Shown: one piece after another, positions 24,251 to 36,250 of the stretch
Position numbering within the stretch: position 1 is the first letter of the stretch
How the letters are laid out: the number at the start of each line of letters is the position of its first letter
Source: Sodiomyces alkalinus F11
Taxonomy: Eukaryota; Ascomycota; Sordariomycetes; Glomerellales; Plectosphaerellaceae
Reading direction: 5' to 3'
Length of the DNA stretch: 64,000 nucleotides
NCBI RefSeq assembly: GCF_003711515.1
Contig: NW_021167079.1
Span: forward strand, 6,256,385 to 6,320,384
Program-made: the position numbers and the translations under genes
Notes under the pieces: model-generated
Seen by the model: only the letters and a program-made list of their open reading frames with translations
What the model was told of the DNA's origin: nothing
The model's database searches: none

Positions 24251-27200
24251 GATAAATATACTATTAGATATAGGCGTAGTAGGAAACTTTATCTTACTAG
24301 TAGCCGTGAGAAAGTTCTTTATTCCCTAGGTTAGAAAACACCTAGAAGAGGAGTATAAGATTACTCCGTATACGGGAAAGAACTAGTCCTACGAAGAAGT
24401 CGTTATTAACTAGGAGACTATACACCTTTAGGTTAAAATCTAGAATAAGACTAGAATAATAAAGTTCGATATATACGATATAGGTTATAAGGACGTTATC
24501 CTTAGTAAATTATAGTTTAACGAATAGAATCCCGATATAGACTAAAAGCTTAGCTAGCTCCGGTAGAGATTAGAGAGTAAGTAGGAGACTATAAAGGAAA
24601 CCTTACCCGATCCCGATATCCGTCGAAAATAGTAGAAAGACTTACCGATAAAGGAGCCTTAGGGAGACTTAGATAGCCGCTAGAAGTCAGAGACTAAGGC
24701 GAAGGAAGTACGGAAGACTTTAAGACAGTAGCGATGGCATAACTACTAACGCATAACTAATATTATTAAAGGAATCTACTAGATTATCTAAGCAGAAAAA
24801 GGACTAATAATAAGCGATTAGAATAGACTCGCTAAGGTATTACCAGAATACCGTAAATACGGAAAGCTATTTACCGAAAATCTAGAGACCGGATTACCGA
24901 AACACCGATACTATAATCATAAGATACCCCTAAAGGAAAGGATATACCTAAAATTCTTTTTAATTTACGGGCTAAACTAGAAAGAATTAGATACCTTAGA
25001 AGAATACCTCGAAGAGATACTAGTAAAAGGCTATATCAGAGTATTATAATTACCGGCAGGATACCCGATCCTATTTATACTAAAGAAAAATAGTAAACTA
25101 CGACTATATATCGATTATCGATAACTTAATAATATAACTATTAAGAACCGTTACCTACTACCTCTTATCTCGGAGATATAAGATTAGCTAGTTAGAGCGT
25201 AATAGTTTACGGCACTCGACTTAAAAGGAGCCTATAACTTAATTAGGATTAAGGAAGGAGAAGAGTAAAAGATAGCGTTTCGGATAAAGCGAGGATATTT
25301 CGAGTACCTTATTATACCTTTTAGACTAATAAATACGCCGGTATCATTCTAAACACTTATTAACAACGTCCTAAGGAAGTATCTAGACTACTTCGTTATA
25401 GTATACCTAGATAATATCCTAATCTTCTCTAAGATACTCGAAGAATACCGATAATATATTCACACAATCCTATAACTTCTATAAAACACCGACCTATTAG
25501 TTAAACCAGAGAAAGTTTAATTCTATATATAAGAAGTTAACTTTTTAGGTTATACGATACGACCGAATAAGATCTATATAGATAAGGCGAAAGTCTAATA
25601 CGTCTCTAAGTAGCCGCGACCCTAGAATATTCGTGATATTTAGTCCTTTCTCGGACTTATTAACTACTATTAACGATTTATTAAGGACTATAGTAAGATT
25701 ACTATTCCTTTAACTAAAGTAACTAAAAAGGGGCTCGACTTCGAATAGAATAAAAGAATAGAAGAAGTATTCTAAGCTCTTAAAGGAAGGGTTACCAGCG
25801 AACCTATCTTAGTAATACTAGACCCTAATAAAGAATACGAACTCGGAACAGACGTATCCGACTAGGCTCTAGGAGTATAACTCGGATAGCGCGACGTAGA
25901 AGGAAGACTACACCCTATAACCTTTATATCCAAGAAACTTAGTGGACTAGAACTTAGCTATTAAATCCACGACAAAGAGCTAATAGCTATTATCGAAGCC
26001 TTTAAAGAATAAAGACCGTATCTGTCAGGGATAAGACACCCGGTATAAGTCTACACGGATTATAAGAACCTCGCGTAATTCACCACTACTAAGGTTCTTA
26101 ATAAACGATAAATCCGATAAGCAGAATTCCTAGCCGAATTCAACTTCTATATTCAGTATATAAAAGGGAGCGAAAATAATCGTGTAGACGCACTCAGCCG
26201 ACTAGGGATACCTGACGAATCACCTAAACCGTAAGCTATACTCTAATAGGAAGGAGAAGCTCTTACTCTAAAGGACAGAGAGGTAAATAGTATTAATCGG
26301 ATAACCGATACTATATTTAAAGAAGCACACGCCTCGCCGATATATAGATATTAAGGAGTTTATAAAATATACCACCGATTACGATAATAATACGGCTATA
26401 CAGGAACTAAAGAACGAGTTAGGGACTTTATTCGTAACTACGATATTTACCAGAAAGTAAAGAGCAGCCGATATAAACCTTATAGACTACTAAAGCCACT
26501 ACTAGTAGTAGACAGACTATAGAAATCGATTATAATAGACTTCGTGATAGGATTTCTAGTATCTAAAGACCTAGTAACAGGAACCGCCTATAATAGTATA
26601 TTCGTAATCGTCGACCGATTCACGAAATATACTCTTTATATTCTATATATTAAAAACACTATAGCAGAAGAACTAGTAAGTATCTTTATCAACCGCCTAA
26701 TTAGGGATCACGGTATACCGAATAAAATTATCACGGACAGAGATAAGCTCTTTACTAGTAATTTCTGGAAAGCAGTTATAAGCCAGCTAGGAATAAAATA
26801 TAAGTATTCGATAGCGTTTCACCCTATAACGGACGGATAAACCGAAATCATAAACTAAGTCCTAGAATAGTACTTACGATACTACGTAGGGTACGAATAA
26901 GATAATTAGGTATAATACCTACCACTTATATAGTTTATATATAATAGCTTATTAAACGAGTTAATAAAGAAAACACTATTCGAAGCAAATTACGGATATA
27001 CCCCGATAGTATTTAGAAAACCTTTAGAAAGACTAGACGCACTAAGAGCGATAAAAATAGTTAAAAGCATAAAAAAACTACACGAAGAACTATAAACCGA
27101 CCTAGAGATAGTCAGAACACGAATAAGCGGATACGTAAATCAATCGAGGATTAAGGGACTAACCCTTTTAAGGGGGGACCGCGTCTACCTTATTCGTAAA

Positions 27201-27602
27201 AACATTAAAATATAACGACTAAGCGATAAATTGGATTTTAAAAAGTTAGGACCGTTTAAAATCCTAGAGAAAAAATCAGATACGAACTATATTCTATCAC
27301 TACCTCCGATAATACGGATATATAATAATTTCTATATTTCACTACTTAAACTAGCACTAAAAAACATAAAAATAATATAAGATAGAATCGTAGTCGATAC
27401 TAGCGATATATATAAAGCAGAACGAATCCTCGATTACCGAGAGACGCTAGACGGCACCGAATATTTTATAAAATAGAAAAATTACGACCACGGCGATAAT
27501 ATATAAGAACCTAAAGAAAACCTGATTAATTATAAGTAACTCCTAAAGTAATACCGATAGAATATTATTAGGACCCAGAACCGGACGCCGCGGTCTACGT
27601 AA
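24200..27602 (+). pseudogene. Pol of element G: protease, RT, RNase H, integrase, chromodomain
   Basis: It overlaps the gag end in the -1 frame. The protease site LLDIGVVGNFI is at 24261-24293 (family D-[ST]-G). RT includes KLRLYIDYRQLN-like sequence (about 25085-25125) and the palm IVYLDNILIFS (25398-25430, YLDD with Asp to Asn). RNase H reads TDVSDxALGV (about 25850) and TDYKNLA (about 26060). Integrase holds the best-preserved open stretch (26544-26840) with VIVDRFTKY, ITDRDKLFTSNFWKAVIS and FHPITDG. The chromodomain reads YKAERILDYRETLDGTEYF at about 27410-27470 with EPKENL after it. The frame ends at TAA 27600-27602, overlapping the antisense gene's stop. Confidence 0.9.
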
Positions 27603-28198
27603 AATTAATATCCGAAAATTCACCTATATCCTACGCTATTACCTAATTCTAATTAATTATATTAATAGCACTAGTAGCTTATATAGTGGCCACCGCCTCT
27701 GACTCGACCCGGCGGGCCTTTTCTTCCTCCTTCTCCACCTTCTCGAGCTCCTCTATATCGGTAAGGTCCTTACGAACTATTTCCACCCCCTTCTTCCGTA
27801 GTAAGCGATGAGTTCGACGAAGGCGGGATAAGCGGGCGAGGGCCTTGTGGAGTATCTCCTTAGTCCGCTCCTCCTCTTATTCGAGGCGCTTTAGCTCCTC
27901 GTTTATACGACCCGCTAGGAAGACGAGGGGGTAAGTAAATAGAGACTGAGCGGGAAGGCGAGGGCAGGAGCGTACTAGAAGATATTAGGATTCTAGCACT
28001 ATTATAAGAACAACCTAAGCGGAAACACGCCTAATAGCGAGCGATATCGTCTAGAACGAAGCACGGTACGTTCTTACAGGCATAACGGGTATAGGGGACG
28101 ACCTCGTAGCCTTAATCAGCGATAAGGGCAGAAACGGTTAATCGGTTTTTAGCGGAACGAGATTTAGGATAAGACGATTTCTGGACACGGTCGGATAT
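27595..28198 (-). pseudogene. Antisense spliced gene of element G: Zn2Cys6-like cluster plus coiled coil
   Basis: Exon 1 runs 28198-27976, from ATA read as a lost ATG. Its cysteine pattern at 28093-28004 has the spacing C-x2-C-x6-C-x8-C-x2-C-x6-C, where four of six positions are TAT (Tyr, from TGT) and two are still Cys. A predicted 61-bp intron (27915-27975) has donor GTACGC, a branch-like ACTTAC and acceptor TAG (CAG changed by RIP). Exon 2 (27914-27595) reads GRINEELKRLEx then LARLSRLRRTHRLLRKKG and DLTDIEELEKVEKEEEKA, a coiled coil, and ends at TAG 27595-27597. Spliced length is 181 codons including stop. Zn2Cys6 clusters bind DNA in fungal regulators; the role here is inferred. Damaged, so not functional. 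Confidence 0.65.
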
Positions 28199-28301
28199 AA
28201 TAGTTAGTAATAAAGAAGAAGAAAAACCTAAGGAACACTAACTAGGGAAAAGCGACCTATTTATACGACCGCTAGGATAACGCTTAGAAGGAGGGAGGTA
28301 A

Positions 28302-28837
28302 TATTACGGCCGGCCGCCTAATATAGACTAACCCTATAGGTATACTAGTATATATCCCACGGGACGGCCCTAGACGGGGAATAGTATAGGGTAACTCGGG
28401 GAGTCACGTGCTAAATCACGTGTTATTAGGTATAGAGGTACTTAGTATACCGTCCGGGACGGACCGGGGTCGATCACTCCGACAAAGTAACTAATAAGTG
28501 ATCCGTTATAATAGAATCACCTGGGCATAGCGACCACATAAAGAACAGTCACTATGGGTAAGGAGGCACCATCATTATATAAACCAGAGTATCCTAGGTC
28601 TTGCTTCTATTAGAGAATAAGATATCGATTAATCTAAGTCTTTACCTAGACTATTAGTCTACGCCTAACTCTACCTTATAAAGAAGACGTCTAGTCTTTA
28701 CGACGTAACTACGACTAGATACTACGAACGATAGTTACTGCTCTTTAGTTAGCATCCTCTTCTTATTTTGAACTAAAACCTCGACGCCAGTCCCCTATCG
28801 TCCGTTATACTATAGAGGACCGGAAGCCGTCGTAACA
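28302..28837 (+). repeat. LTR G2 (3' LTR)
   Basis: It is 536 bp and the pair of G1. It ends CGTAACA with intact CA and is followed by TSD GTTAC. Its 3' half is less RIP-mutated than that of G1, the reverse of the 5' half. Confidence 0.94.
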
Positions 28838-28842
28838 GTTAC

Positions 28843-29258
28843 TTACATTAATACGAAGGAGATAATCGTAGACGGATTAACGAAGGTATTGTCGGAGGCG
28901 GGGATTAAAAGACTATAGTAATAGCTTAATTTAACTGATTAAAAGAATCGTATCGAGTAGTCTAAATAACTATACGAAGAGATTAAACGCGCTAAAGCGG
29001 CCGTAACGAAGGCCCCTGAGGGCGTGGTAGATCCGATGGATATGTATCTGATTAATTAGATCCGGCTAATCAGGATCAAGGAACTAATTAAGATAGAATT
29101 AAATTAAACGGTTAAATAGGGCGGATTTAGATCCCTTTTACGAGGGCGTTTTCCCTTGACTGTTGATTTTACGATGAAAAAGTTAAGAGCGTTTAGTTTA
29201 AACCGAAGCCTCTACTTGGTTAGTTAACCTAGAAAGACCCACCTTAAATAAGGGGGTA
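28843..29258 (+). pseudogene. End of copia RNase H and 3' tail of element C
   Basis: The frame cut at 21543 resumes with INTKEIIVDGLTKVLSEAG (about 28850-28905), the conserved C-terminal (A/V)DGLTK segment of copia pol. The remaining 300 bases are the untranslated 3' part, ending in a purine tract at about 29245-29256 beside the LTR. Confidence 0.85.
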
Positions 29259-29541
29259 TGTTATATAGACAGGACCACGATATAGTTTATAGGGGATCTA
29301 GGGGGGATCCACTCTATAACCAAGGGCTCCGGATATCGGGGATTTCGGGTATTAGAATATAATAATGGTGGATACCGGAAAAGACCGGATAGGATCTAAA
29401 TGATATAGTACCCATAACAGAGTCTTCACCACCTAAATTGAGGGCATAAGAGACTCTCCTAGATATAACTTGACATAATACACACACACGAGATTTCGGC
29501 TCTACTAAGTTGATTATTTAAGTGCCTTTTGACGTGCGATA
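29259..29541 (+). repeat. LTR C2 (3' LTR of copia element)
   Basis: It starts TGTTATATAGACAGG with TG intact, is 283 bp, and is followed by TSD CTTAG at 29542-29546. Its 3' part keeps CACACACAC and TTGAC where C1 has TATACAC and TTAAC. Confidence 0.94.
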
Positions 29542-29546
29542 CTTAG

Positions 29547-29782
29547 TCCCGGTATCCTGGATTACGGAAGGATAAACGAAGATAACCCTTAGGTCCCTCT
29601 ATAGAATTATTATCGCTACCGACTACTAAGGACGTAAGAGGGTATAACGTGCCGAGTTCTATATTATAAACCTTACGGGCGTAAAATTTATCCTAGGGAG
29701 GCCGTGGCTTATAACCGTTAACCCTAGCGTTAATTAGCAGTATAGCATGTAGACCTATCCCTTAACCTATATAGAGCTTAGT
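29547..29782 (+). pseudogene. Protease segment of element A between insertions C and D
   Basis: It rejoins the frame left at 8605: VPKGSL then VPVSWITEG across the junction. ILGRPWL-like sequence at about 29690-29710 is the usual C-terminal segment of gypsy proteases. It is cut at 29782 by element D (TSD TTAGT). Confidence 0.82.
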
Positions 29783-30474
29783 TATTAAAGGTGTCTTCGT
29801 ATAGAGTGGTATAATAGTAATTGACCGATACGTCCTAAGTGAATAGTAGTTCGTCTATAGGTAAGGGGTCTTAGAATGCTTAGATTATTCGTTGCCCGCC
29901 TTAAGAAAGAGGTCCTTAAGGCGCTCCTTTTATAGCTATCCGGGGTCTAACTAGAATTCTCCTATCTCTCCCCGGCTAACTCCCTTAATATAAGACTATT
30001 ATACCTGATATCTTAACCTTTATCCTCCTGTTAACTCCTAGTAGTCCTACCTCTAACTTCCTATAGCCTAATATCTAGGAATCTGGATATAGCCTCGGCC
30101 CTTCTAGGTCGTGGTGATATCCCTTATAGATGCTATCCCTTAGCTGTATAATAGCGAGACTATAGCGACGACCTGTTAATTCTAGATATACCTGCTACTG
30201 GATAGGCCGTTCTAGATCGTGGACCTAAGTCGTATAGATACTATCCCTGAGCTATATAATAGCGAGACTATAGCGACGACCTATTAATTCTAGGTATACC
30301 TGCTATTAGATAGGCCTTTCTAGGTCGTGGATATAAGTCTTATAGATACTATCTCTTAGCTATACTATCGAGATAGTGCTATATTAATAACCGGTTAGTC
30401 TGTGATATATCTGCTATTATTAACCCGATAAGCTAAGTATATCTTATCGTCCCTTACTTAGTATATCCGTGATA
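29783..30474 (-). repeat. LTR D1 (3' LTR of element D) with tandem units
   Basis: It is 692 bp. About 30077-30390 holds successive degenerate units of roughly 108 bp around TAGCGAGACTATAGCGACGACC and TCTAGGTCGTGG. The partner LTR has one unit less (584 bp). TTATTCGTT at 29885-29893 pairs with the primer site at 45527-45535. Confidence 0.92.
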
Positions 30475-31257
30475 TAATACCCCTCCGTGAAACGCCTATC
30501 CTTAGACGGCTATTAGATAAAGGGGGAATCTGGTAATTATAGTAGGCTATACAGCGTTTAGTTAATAAGTGATTTATTCACGAATAATAGCATTCCCTTC
30601 GAAATAAGAAACTATTATGGGTTAGTAGTTATCCCGTTATAAAGCACCTTAAAGGTATCTGGTTTAAAATCCTTTATTAATTTATCCTCTTAACTAAGAG
30701 TATTATTTATATCTTAAAGAGTTATAAGGCTTTGTTAGTTGAATAGTCTATAAATAATAGCCTTTTAGTAATTATCGTATAGGTGGTTAATACCTTAGCC
30801 CCCTTTATTCTGTGAATATAGTAACTCGGGGAGGTAAGTGCTCTTACCTATTACTTAATAAGATAAAATAGAAGACACGGCGGCCCTATAGGCCGTAGAT
30901 ATTATCCTATACCTTCTAAACCCTTACGATTCTTTTCCTATTCTTCTTAAGCTATTATAATAACCTTAGTTTTTAGGTTATAGTAGGTAAGTTAAATCCC
31001 GGCTATAACGCTATTAATCTTCCGTCGCTTCGAGCGTTAACGAAGATTAGCGCCTTTACGTTTCTTAGTTATAAACTCGGCGTTATATCTATCGTTAATA
31101 GTTAGATATTAGCTAATAGCTGTTAGGGATACCCTTAGGTGACTAATTCTCTTTTTATAATAGTATAATTCCTCCTATAAGGCCTCCTTTACCTTTTCTA
31201 CGCTTTTATCTTTATCGGGAGACTAACGATTCTATAGCTCGCCGTTAATTCGTTAAT
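30475..31257. other. 3' untranslated part of element D
   Basis: It lies between LTR D1 and the antisense ORF. It is AT-rich and RIP-mutated, with no coding frame or repeat recognised apart from the purine tract at the LTR edge. Confidence 0.5.
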
Positions 31258-32427
31258 ATACCTCCTAAAACGGCTCTAAAGAATACCGCCGCTACTACCG
31301 CTAGTAGTAATGCCCCCGCCGCGGGTAGTAAGCGAAAGGCTAGGGGTGCTATTAAGAGGGCCCCTAAGCGCGCGAAGACTACCGGCGGTAGTGCTGCTAT
31401 TAGCGGTAGTGGCGGTGGTATAACGTTATCGCCCGCTAGTTTCTTAGGAACTAATAATAACTCCACTACTTCTATTCTTACCGCTCCTAAGATAGTTTCG
31501 ACGCCTATCCCGCCCCTAGCTCCCCCTATTACGCCTCCTACAGCTCCTCCTACTACTCTATTAACGCTTAGTAGTCCGATAACTACTCCTCGCCCCGTTA
31601 TTCGCGGAGATATAAAGGATATAGGTTATAACGGTCCCCTACGGGAACTATATAACCGTTACGCCCGCTATTAGTATACTAAGACTAATTTCACTATTAC
31701 CCCTATCGTTTTCCGCTTATACCACTTTACTAAAAGTAAAATAACCCTTTAGTAGTTCCTTAGCGAGCGATAGCTAATATAACTATATTCGTAAAATAAT
31801 CCGCTAAATATAATTACTGCTAGACGTAAGGCAGTAAGCCTTATAACGAGGTAAGCCCTATATCCCTTTCCTACTATAACCGCTCCGCGGCCGACTAACG
31901 AGTTATAGTTACTTATTAATACTCGTAAATTAGCTCGATTAATATAAAATAATATTATAAGAGTTTTTAATAAAAACCGTAGCTTTATACTAGGTAAACG
32001 GCGGTTATTAACGGAAGCCCGGGCTCGGCTTAGGGTACTTATAGCTAATTAGAGCGAGGCCCGTAATTAAATTCCCCGGGCCGAGCGGTTAGTTTATCGG
32101 TAGCGCGAGGTTAAAGCTAACTCGTAACTAGAAGCTTCTAAGGATCGTAACCACCTCTTAGGCCGCCTTATAGTGGCTATAGAATAACATGTTATAGAAA
32201 GTCGTACGACTAATAGTTTATTATAAGAGTTAGTTTAAAGTAATAAGGATTTAGTTAATAAGTTAGCGGTCGTCGTTGATTAATCTAGCGGTAGTAATAA
32301 GGAGGTGGGCGGTAATAGCTAAGGCGGCGGGTTAAATACGGGGGTTAAACTGGATAATCTCCTAGCTACTATACCGGCTTAAAGGAATGTGGTTTAGACG
32401 TAGTTAATTCGGGGTTAGCCGCTTTAG
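31258..32427 (+). pseudogene. Antisense ORF of element D
   Basis: One frame (codon start 31258, ATA from ATG, then PPKTALKNTAATTASS) runs about 390 codons opposite to gag-pol, with RIP-type stops only. The N-part is Ala/Ser-rich with a strongly basic segment SKRKARGAIKRAPKRAK (about 31330-31380), resembling a nuclear localisation signal. A Pro/Thr-rich stretch follows (31490-31600). The C-part is helical and charged (GKRRLLTEARARLRVLIAN, about 31993-32050). A T-rich run at 32446-32490 lies just past the end. The function is not recognised. Confidence 0.6.
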
Positions 32428-32559
32428 TCCCCCTTTTATATAGTGTTTTTTTTTTTTTTGCTTCTGTTTTGTATTTTTGCTTTTTTAGGGATAATAATAA
32501 GGAGAGGCCTATTAGGTAATAGAATAAAGGACTTTTTTATGCGGAAATCAATTATAAGT

Positions 32560-35500
32560 CGGCTGGTTCCTAATCGCTGACTGGTTATATATTCTATAGT
32601 AGTAGCGATCGAGAAGATTATTCGGTAAATTCCTTCTCGGTTCCTATATATTTTCCTTATTGCCGTAGTCCGCCTACTAAATAAGATACTATCAGCGACT
32701 ACTATTATAATAATAGACGAGGATATCTTCGACCTTATACTTATCTGACTCTTATAGTTCGATATTCACGTCCTTAGGGACCGGCGATTTACTATTACGG
32801 GACCGCTAGGGTTCTAATAGAGAAACTAGAAATACGTTATGGATCTTTAATTTTAGTGGTAAGTTTAGTTTATATACTAGGCCGTGCTAGCTAATAACCT
32901 TAGCGACACGGTAAGGTCCTAAGAACTTATCGGATAGTTCACGATTAGGCCACCGCTAGCGAATAGGTTTAGCGGAGAGTAGTATATACTTATTCCTATT
33001 AAACCGTTTATAAACGCGGCCCTTATTATAATAGCGCTCGTATATAGCCTATACCTTCCGAATCAGGGCGTTTATTACTTCGCGGTTACTTAATAAGTAT
33101 CGAACTTATTATTCTATAGCAGCTAATTTAGACTCCCCTTTTAGCTAAGATTATAACTTATATAGCCCGCGTGGATTATAACCTATATGTAAGACGGCCG
33201 GCGTATTATTCGTGGTTAAGTGCTAGGAGGTATTCTAGACGAACTAGGCGAGTAGGAGCTTATCCACCTAGTCGTTTTACTTAAATATATAAAACGTACG
33301 TAGGTAGTGCTCAAGACTCTGGTTTTAGCGTTCCGTCTAACCGTCCGTTTATAGGTGCTAGGCCGTTAATAGCCGTCTATCTACCCCGAGGTATATATAG
33401 AGTGTTTTCTAGAACCGGCTTATAAATAGTAATCCTTAGTCGGAGACGATACTATCGGGTAGACTATACTTACTAAAGATATATATCTATAGGATATCTA
33501 CTAGCCTATCGGCGGTTAATTTGCTACTAGTTAGTATATAGATAGCGTACTTAGTATACCTGTATACCGCTACTAAGATAGTATCTCGCTTATATCCGTT
33601 ATCGGTAATTAGTAGAAGACCGGTAATAAAGTCGATAGATATTTCTTAGAATAGTCGGCGTGGGATAGGTAAGCTCTATATTATACTATATAGTTTATAG
33701 TACAGGGCCTTTATACGCTGATATATAAGATAACTAGGGATAAACTTCTTAATATCGCGTTATAAGTGGTCCTAGTAGTAGACGTCTTAAATACATTATA
33801 TAGTCTTAGTAATGCCTGGATAACTAGTAGTTAGACTATTATAGAAAGCCTATAAAATAGTATCTCGTAAACCCGAATAGTTAGGGACGTAAAGACGATT
33901 CTTAAAATAAAGGACCCTATTATTATCCTCGGACCACGGGTTCCGTAAAGCTAGGCCGGGCGGTTCTATAATAGCGAGTTTATTATAAAAAAGATCCTCC
34001 TTTTATGCCTTAACGACCTAGGACCGTATGTTAGTTTATAGTTAGCTATTATCGGCGCTTATATTAGCGATAAAACGTTAGGTTATATACGTAGTTAATA
34101 TACCGAGGGCGAATTTATAAGTAGATGCCTCTACTAGCTTAGCGCGTTTAGCGTTTAGGGCCGCGGTATCGGGTGCGAACTAGGGTTTACGGGATAGACT
34201 ATCGGCCGGATTATAGATACCCGGTTAATGCTTAATCTCGAAATCGTAGGCGGCTAGTTCCTTAAGCTATCGTATATATTAGGCTTTAATACGTGGTTTA
34301 TCTAAGAGATAGCGGTAATTAAGATAGTGCGTTAAGACTTCGATATAAAACCGACTATAGGCTATATAATAGCGCTAAGTGCGGAAAGCTTCGTATATAG
34401 CTATTAATTCGGTGTCTAGCGTCGTGTAATTTAACTTAGCTCCCTTAAGCTTACGCGAAAAGAAGGTAATTAGGTTCTAACGGCCATTCTCTAATTAACT
34501 AATTACTACTCCTAAGGCAAAGGTAGAGGTATCTGGCTTAACGCGTATAGGAAGAGTTAGATCGAAGTACCTTAGGACGGGCGTATCTTAGAACCGGTTA
34601 TAGAGTTCGACGAATATAGCTAGTTAGTCGTTAATTAAAGTAAAGGTGTCGGTTAGCCTATCGCCTTTTAATAAGTCTGTAAAGGATACGATAATCTTAG
34701 AGTAGTTTTTAATAAATCGGCGGTAAAAACCCGTGAAGCCTAAGAAGACTTAAATCTTATATATCGTATTAGGGGGCTCTTAGTCTCGGATTACTTTAAT
34801 ATAAGCGGGGTCTATATAGACACCGGTTAGACTATAGATAAATCTAAGAAACTCGACTTCGGATATCTTAAAGGTATATTTTTCTAGGTTTATAAATAGG
34901 GACTATTCTTTAAGACGTTATAATACCTGACGGATATATAGTCGGTAGGTGGTTATATCCAAACTATTAATTAAAATATCGTTAAGGTAAATAATATAAA
35001 TAGTATCTACTAGACCCGCTAAAGTATAGTTAATATACTTCTAAAAACTAGCAGGTGTATTATAGAGGCTAAACGGTATAATAAGGTATTTAAAATAGCC
35101 GTATTTTATTCGGAACGCCGTCTTCCATTCGTCGTCTTCCCGTATTCGTAGGCGATAGTACGTATCTTTAAGGTCTAATTTTATATAGATAGTAGAAAAG
35201 GCTAATCGATCTAAGATCTTATAGATTAAGGGTAATAGCGTGCGGTCTTTACGTGTAATACGGTTAAGTGCCCGGTAGTTAACGCAGAGTCGAAGTTTGC
35301 CTCCTTTTTTTAGTATAAATAAAACGAGCGCGCTTATAGAGTTACTAGATAACCTAAGCCACCCTTTCTCGGTAGCCTCGTGGATATATTAGTATAAGAC
35401 TGCTACTTCCGCTACGGCTAACGAGTAGATTAGTCTAGGGGGTAGCGTTTTATTATCTTATAGCTTAATAGGGTAGTCCTACTTATAGTGGCCTAGTAGT

Positions 35501-36250
35501 TAGCTAGCTCGTGCGGCGTAAAAAACGTCTGCGTAATTAAGGTATTAGGGGGGTAGTTATACTAATAACCGCGTTAGTTAAGGCCCTTCTTCTTATACGT
35601 CTATATAACCTAATTATAACGTCGATCCTTTATAAGGTTGGTCGGTGGTTAGCGTTAAAATAGCGATTAACTCCTATACGGTCTTCTTTAATTACTTCCT
35701 TAAATTAACTAAAGCTAATTCGTATCGTTTAATTCGATATATCTAGCTACTATCTTACTAGTTAATAGTTAGGTTAATTATAGAGAGCTACGGGCGGCCG
35801 AGGATAATTCGCGGCCCCTTAGAGTTAAGGTCTAATACGTGAAATTCGGTTCGGCGTATCTTAATACGTCCCTAACTATCGGTTAACCGAAGAAGGCTAG
35901 CTATTATTCTATATGTAGATATAGTCCTATCCTTTACTAACCAGGAAACCTAGGGCGAAGGCCTATCCGATACCTATCCTTCCCGTAAGGTAGATCGATC
36001 TACGACGTTCATATCCGCTCCTTTATTAAGGATAGCCGTGGTATAGACTTACCGCCCGCCTTACCTTAACGCTATAGGAGCTTTGATTAGCCTATAGCCC
36101 GAGGGCTTAGTATAAGGCGGGGCGTTTTCCTATTATTAAGACTAGTTATTAGATTAGGTATAATTAATATTTAACCGTGTGCCGGCCACGGGTTATTAGT
36201 TAGGGTTTAAGGTAGAGGTATTAAAACCGCTATTACTATCCTTTAATTCC
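32560..36250 (-). pseudogene. Pol of element D: protease to chromodomain
   Basis: Read right to left: protease (about 36050-35850), then RT with AFRIKYGYFKYLIIPFSLYN near 35110-35050 and the palm IIYLNDILI near 35000-34965 (YLDD with Asp to Asn). RNase H (about 34500-34200), integrase and a chromodomain follow, the last reading DKYKVEDILVYYYNSSR at about 32750-32700 with NKENIxEPRRNLPN after it. Stops are of RIP type. Confidence 0.85.

Larger units (their letters stand above)
21544..28837 (+). mobile_element. Element G: chromovirus, inserted in C
   Basis: LTRs of 536 bp (21544-22079, 28302-28837) and TSD GTTAC (21539-21543, 28838-28842) bound it. It is 7294 bp and uninterrupted. It contains gag (22120 to about 24250), an overlapping pol in the -1 frame ending at 27602, and an antisense gene 27595-28198. 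The tract AAGGAGGGAGG precedes the 3' LTR. Its gag-pol is very close to that of H, but the antisense gene and LTR U3 part differ strongly. Confidence 0.94.
8606..29541 (+). mobile_element. Element C: Ty1/copia retrotransposon, split by I and G
   Basis: LTRs of 283 bp (8606-8888 and 29259-29541) and TSD CTTAG (8601-8605, 29542-29546) bound it. The body is 8889-12954, 20185-21543 and 28843-29258, giving an unnested length near 6.4 kb. Gene order is gag, protease, integrase, RT, RNase H, the copia order. A purine tract AAATAAGGGGG sits directly before the 3' LTR. All genes carry RIP stops. Confidence 0.93.

Noticed and set aside
26544..26840. Intact-looking integrase ORF as a separate gene
   Set aside because: It is a chance stop-free piece of the pol of element G, continuous in frame with damaged sequence on both sides; H has the same piece at 42714-42956.
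32446..32490. Poly-T run as a possible LINE tail
   Set aside because: No non-LTR coding sequence or target duplication is near; it lies inside element D just past the antisense ORF and may be a transcript-end signal.
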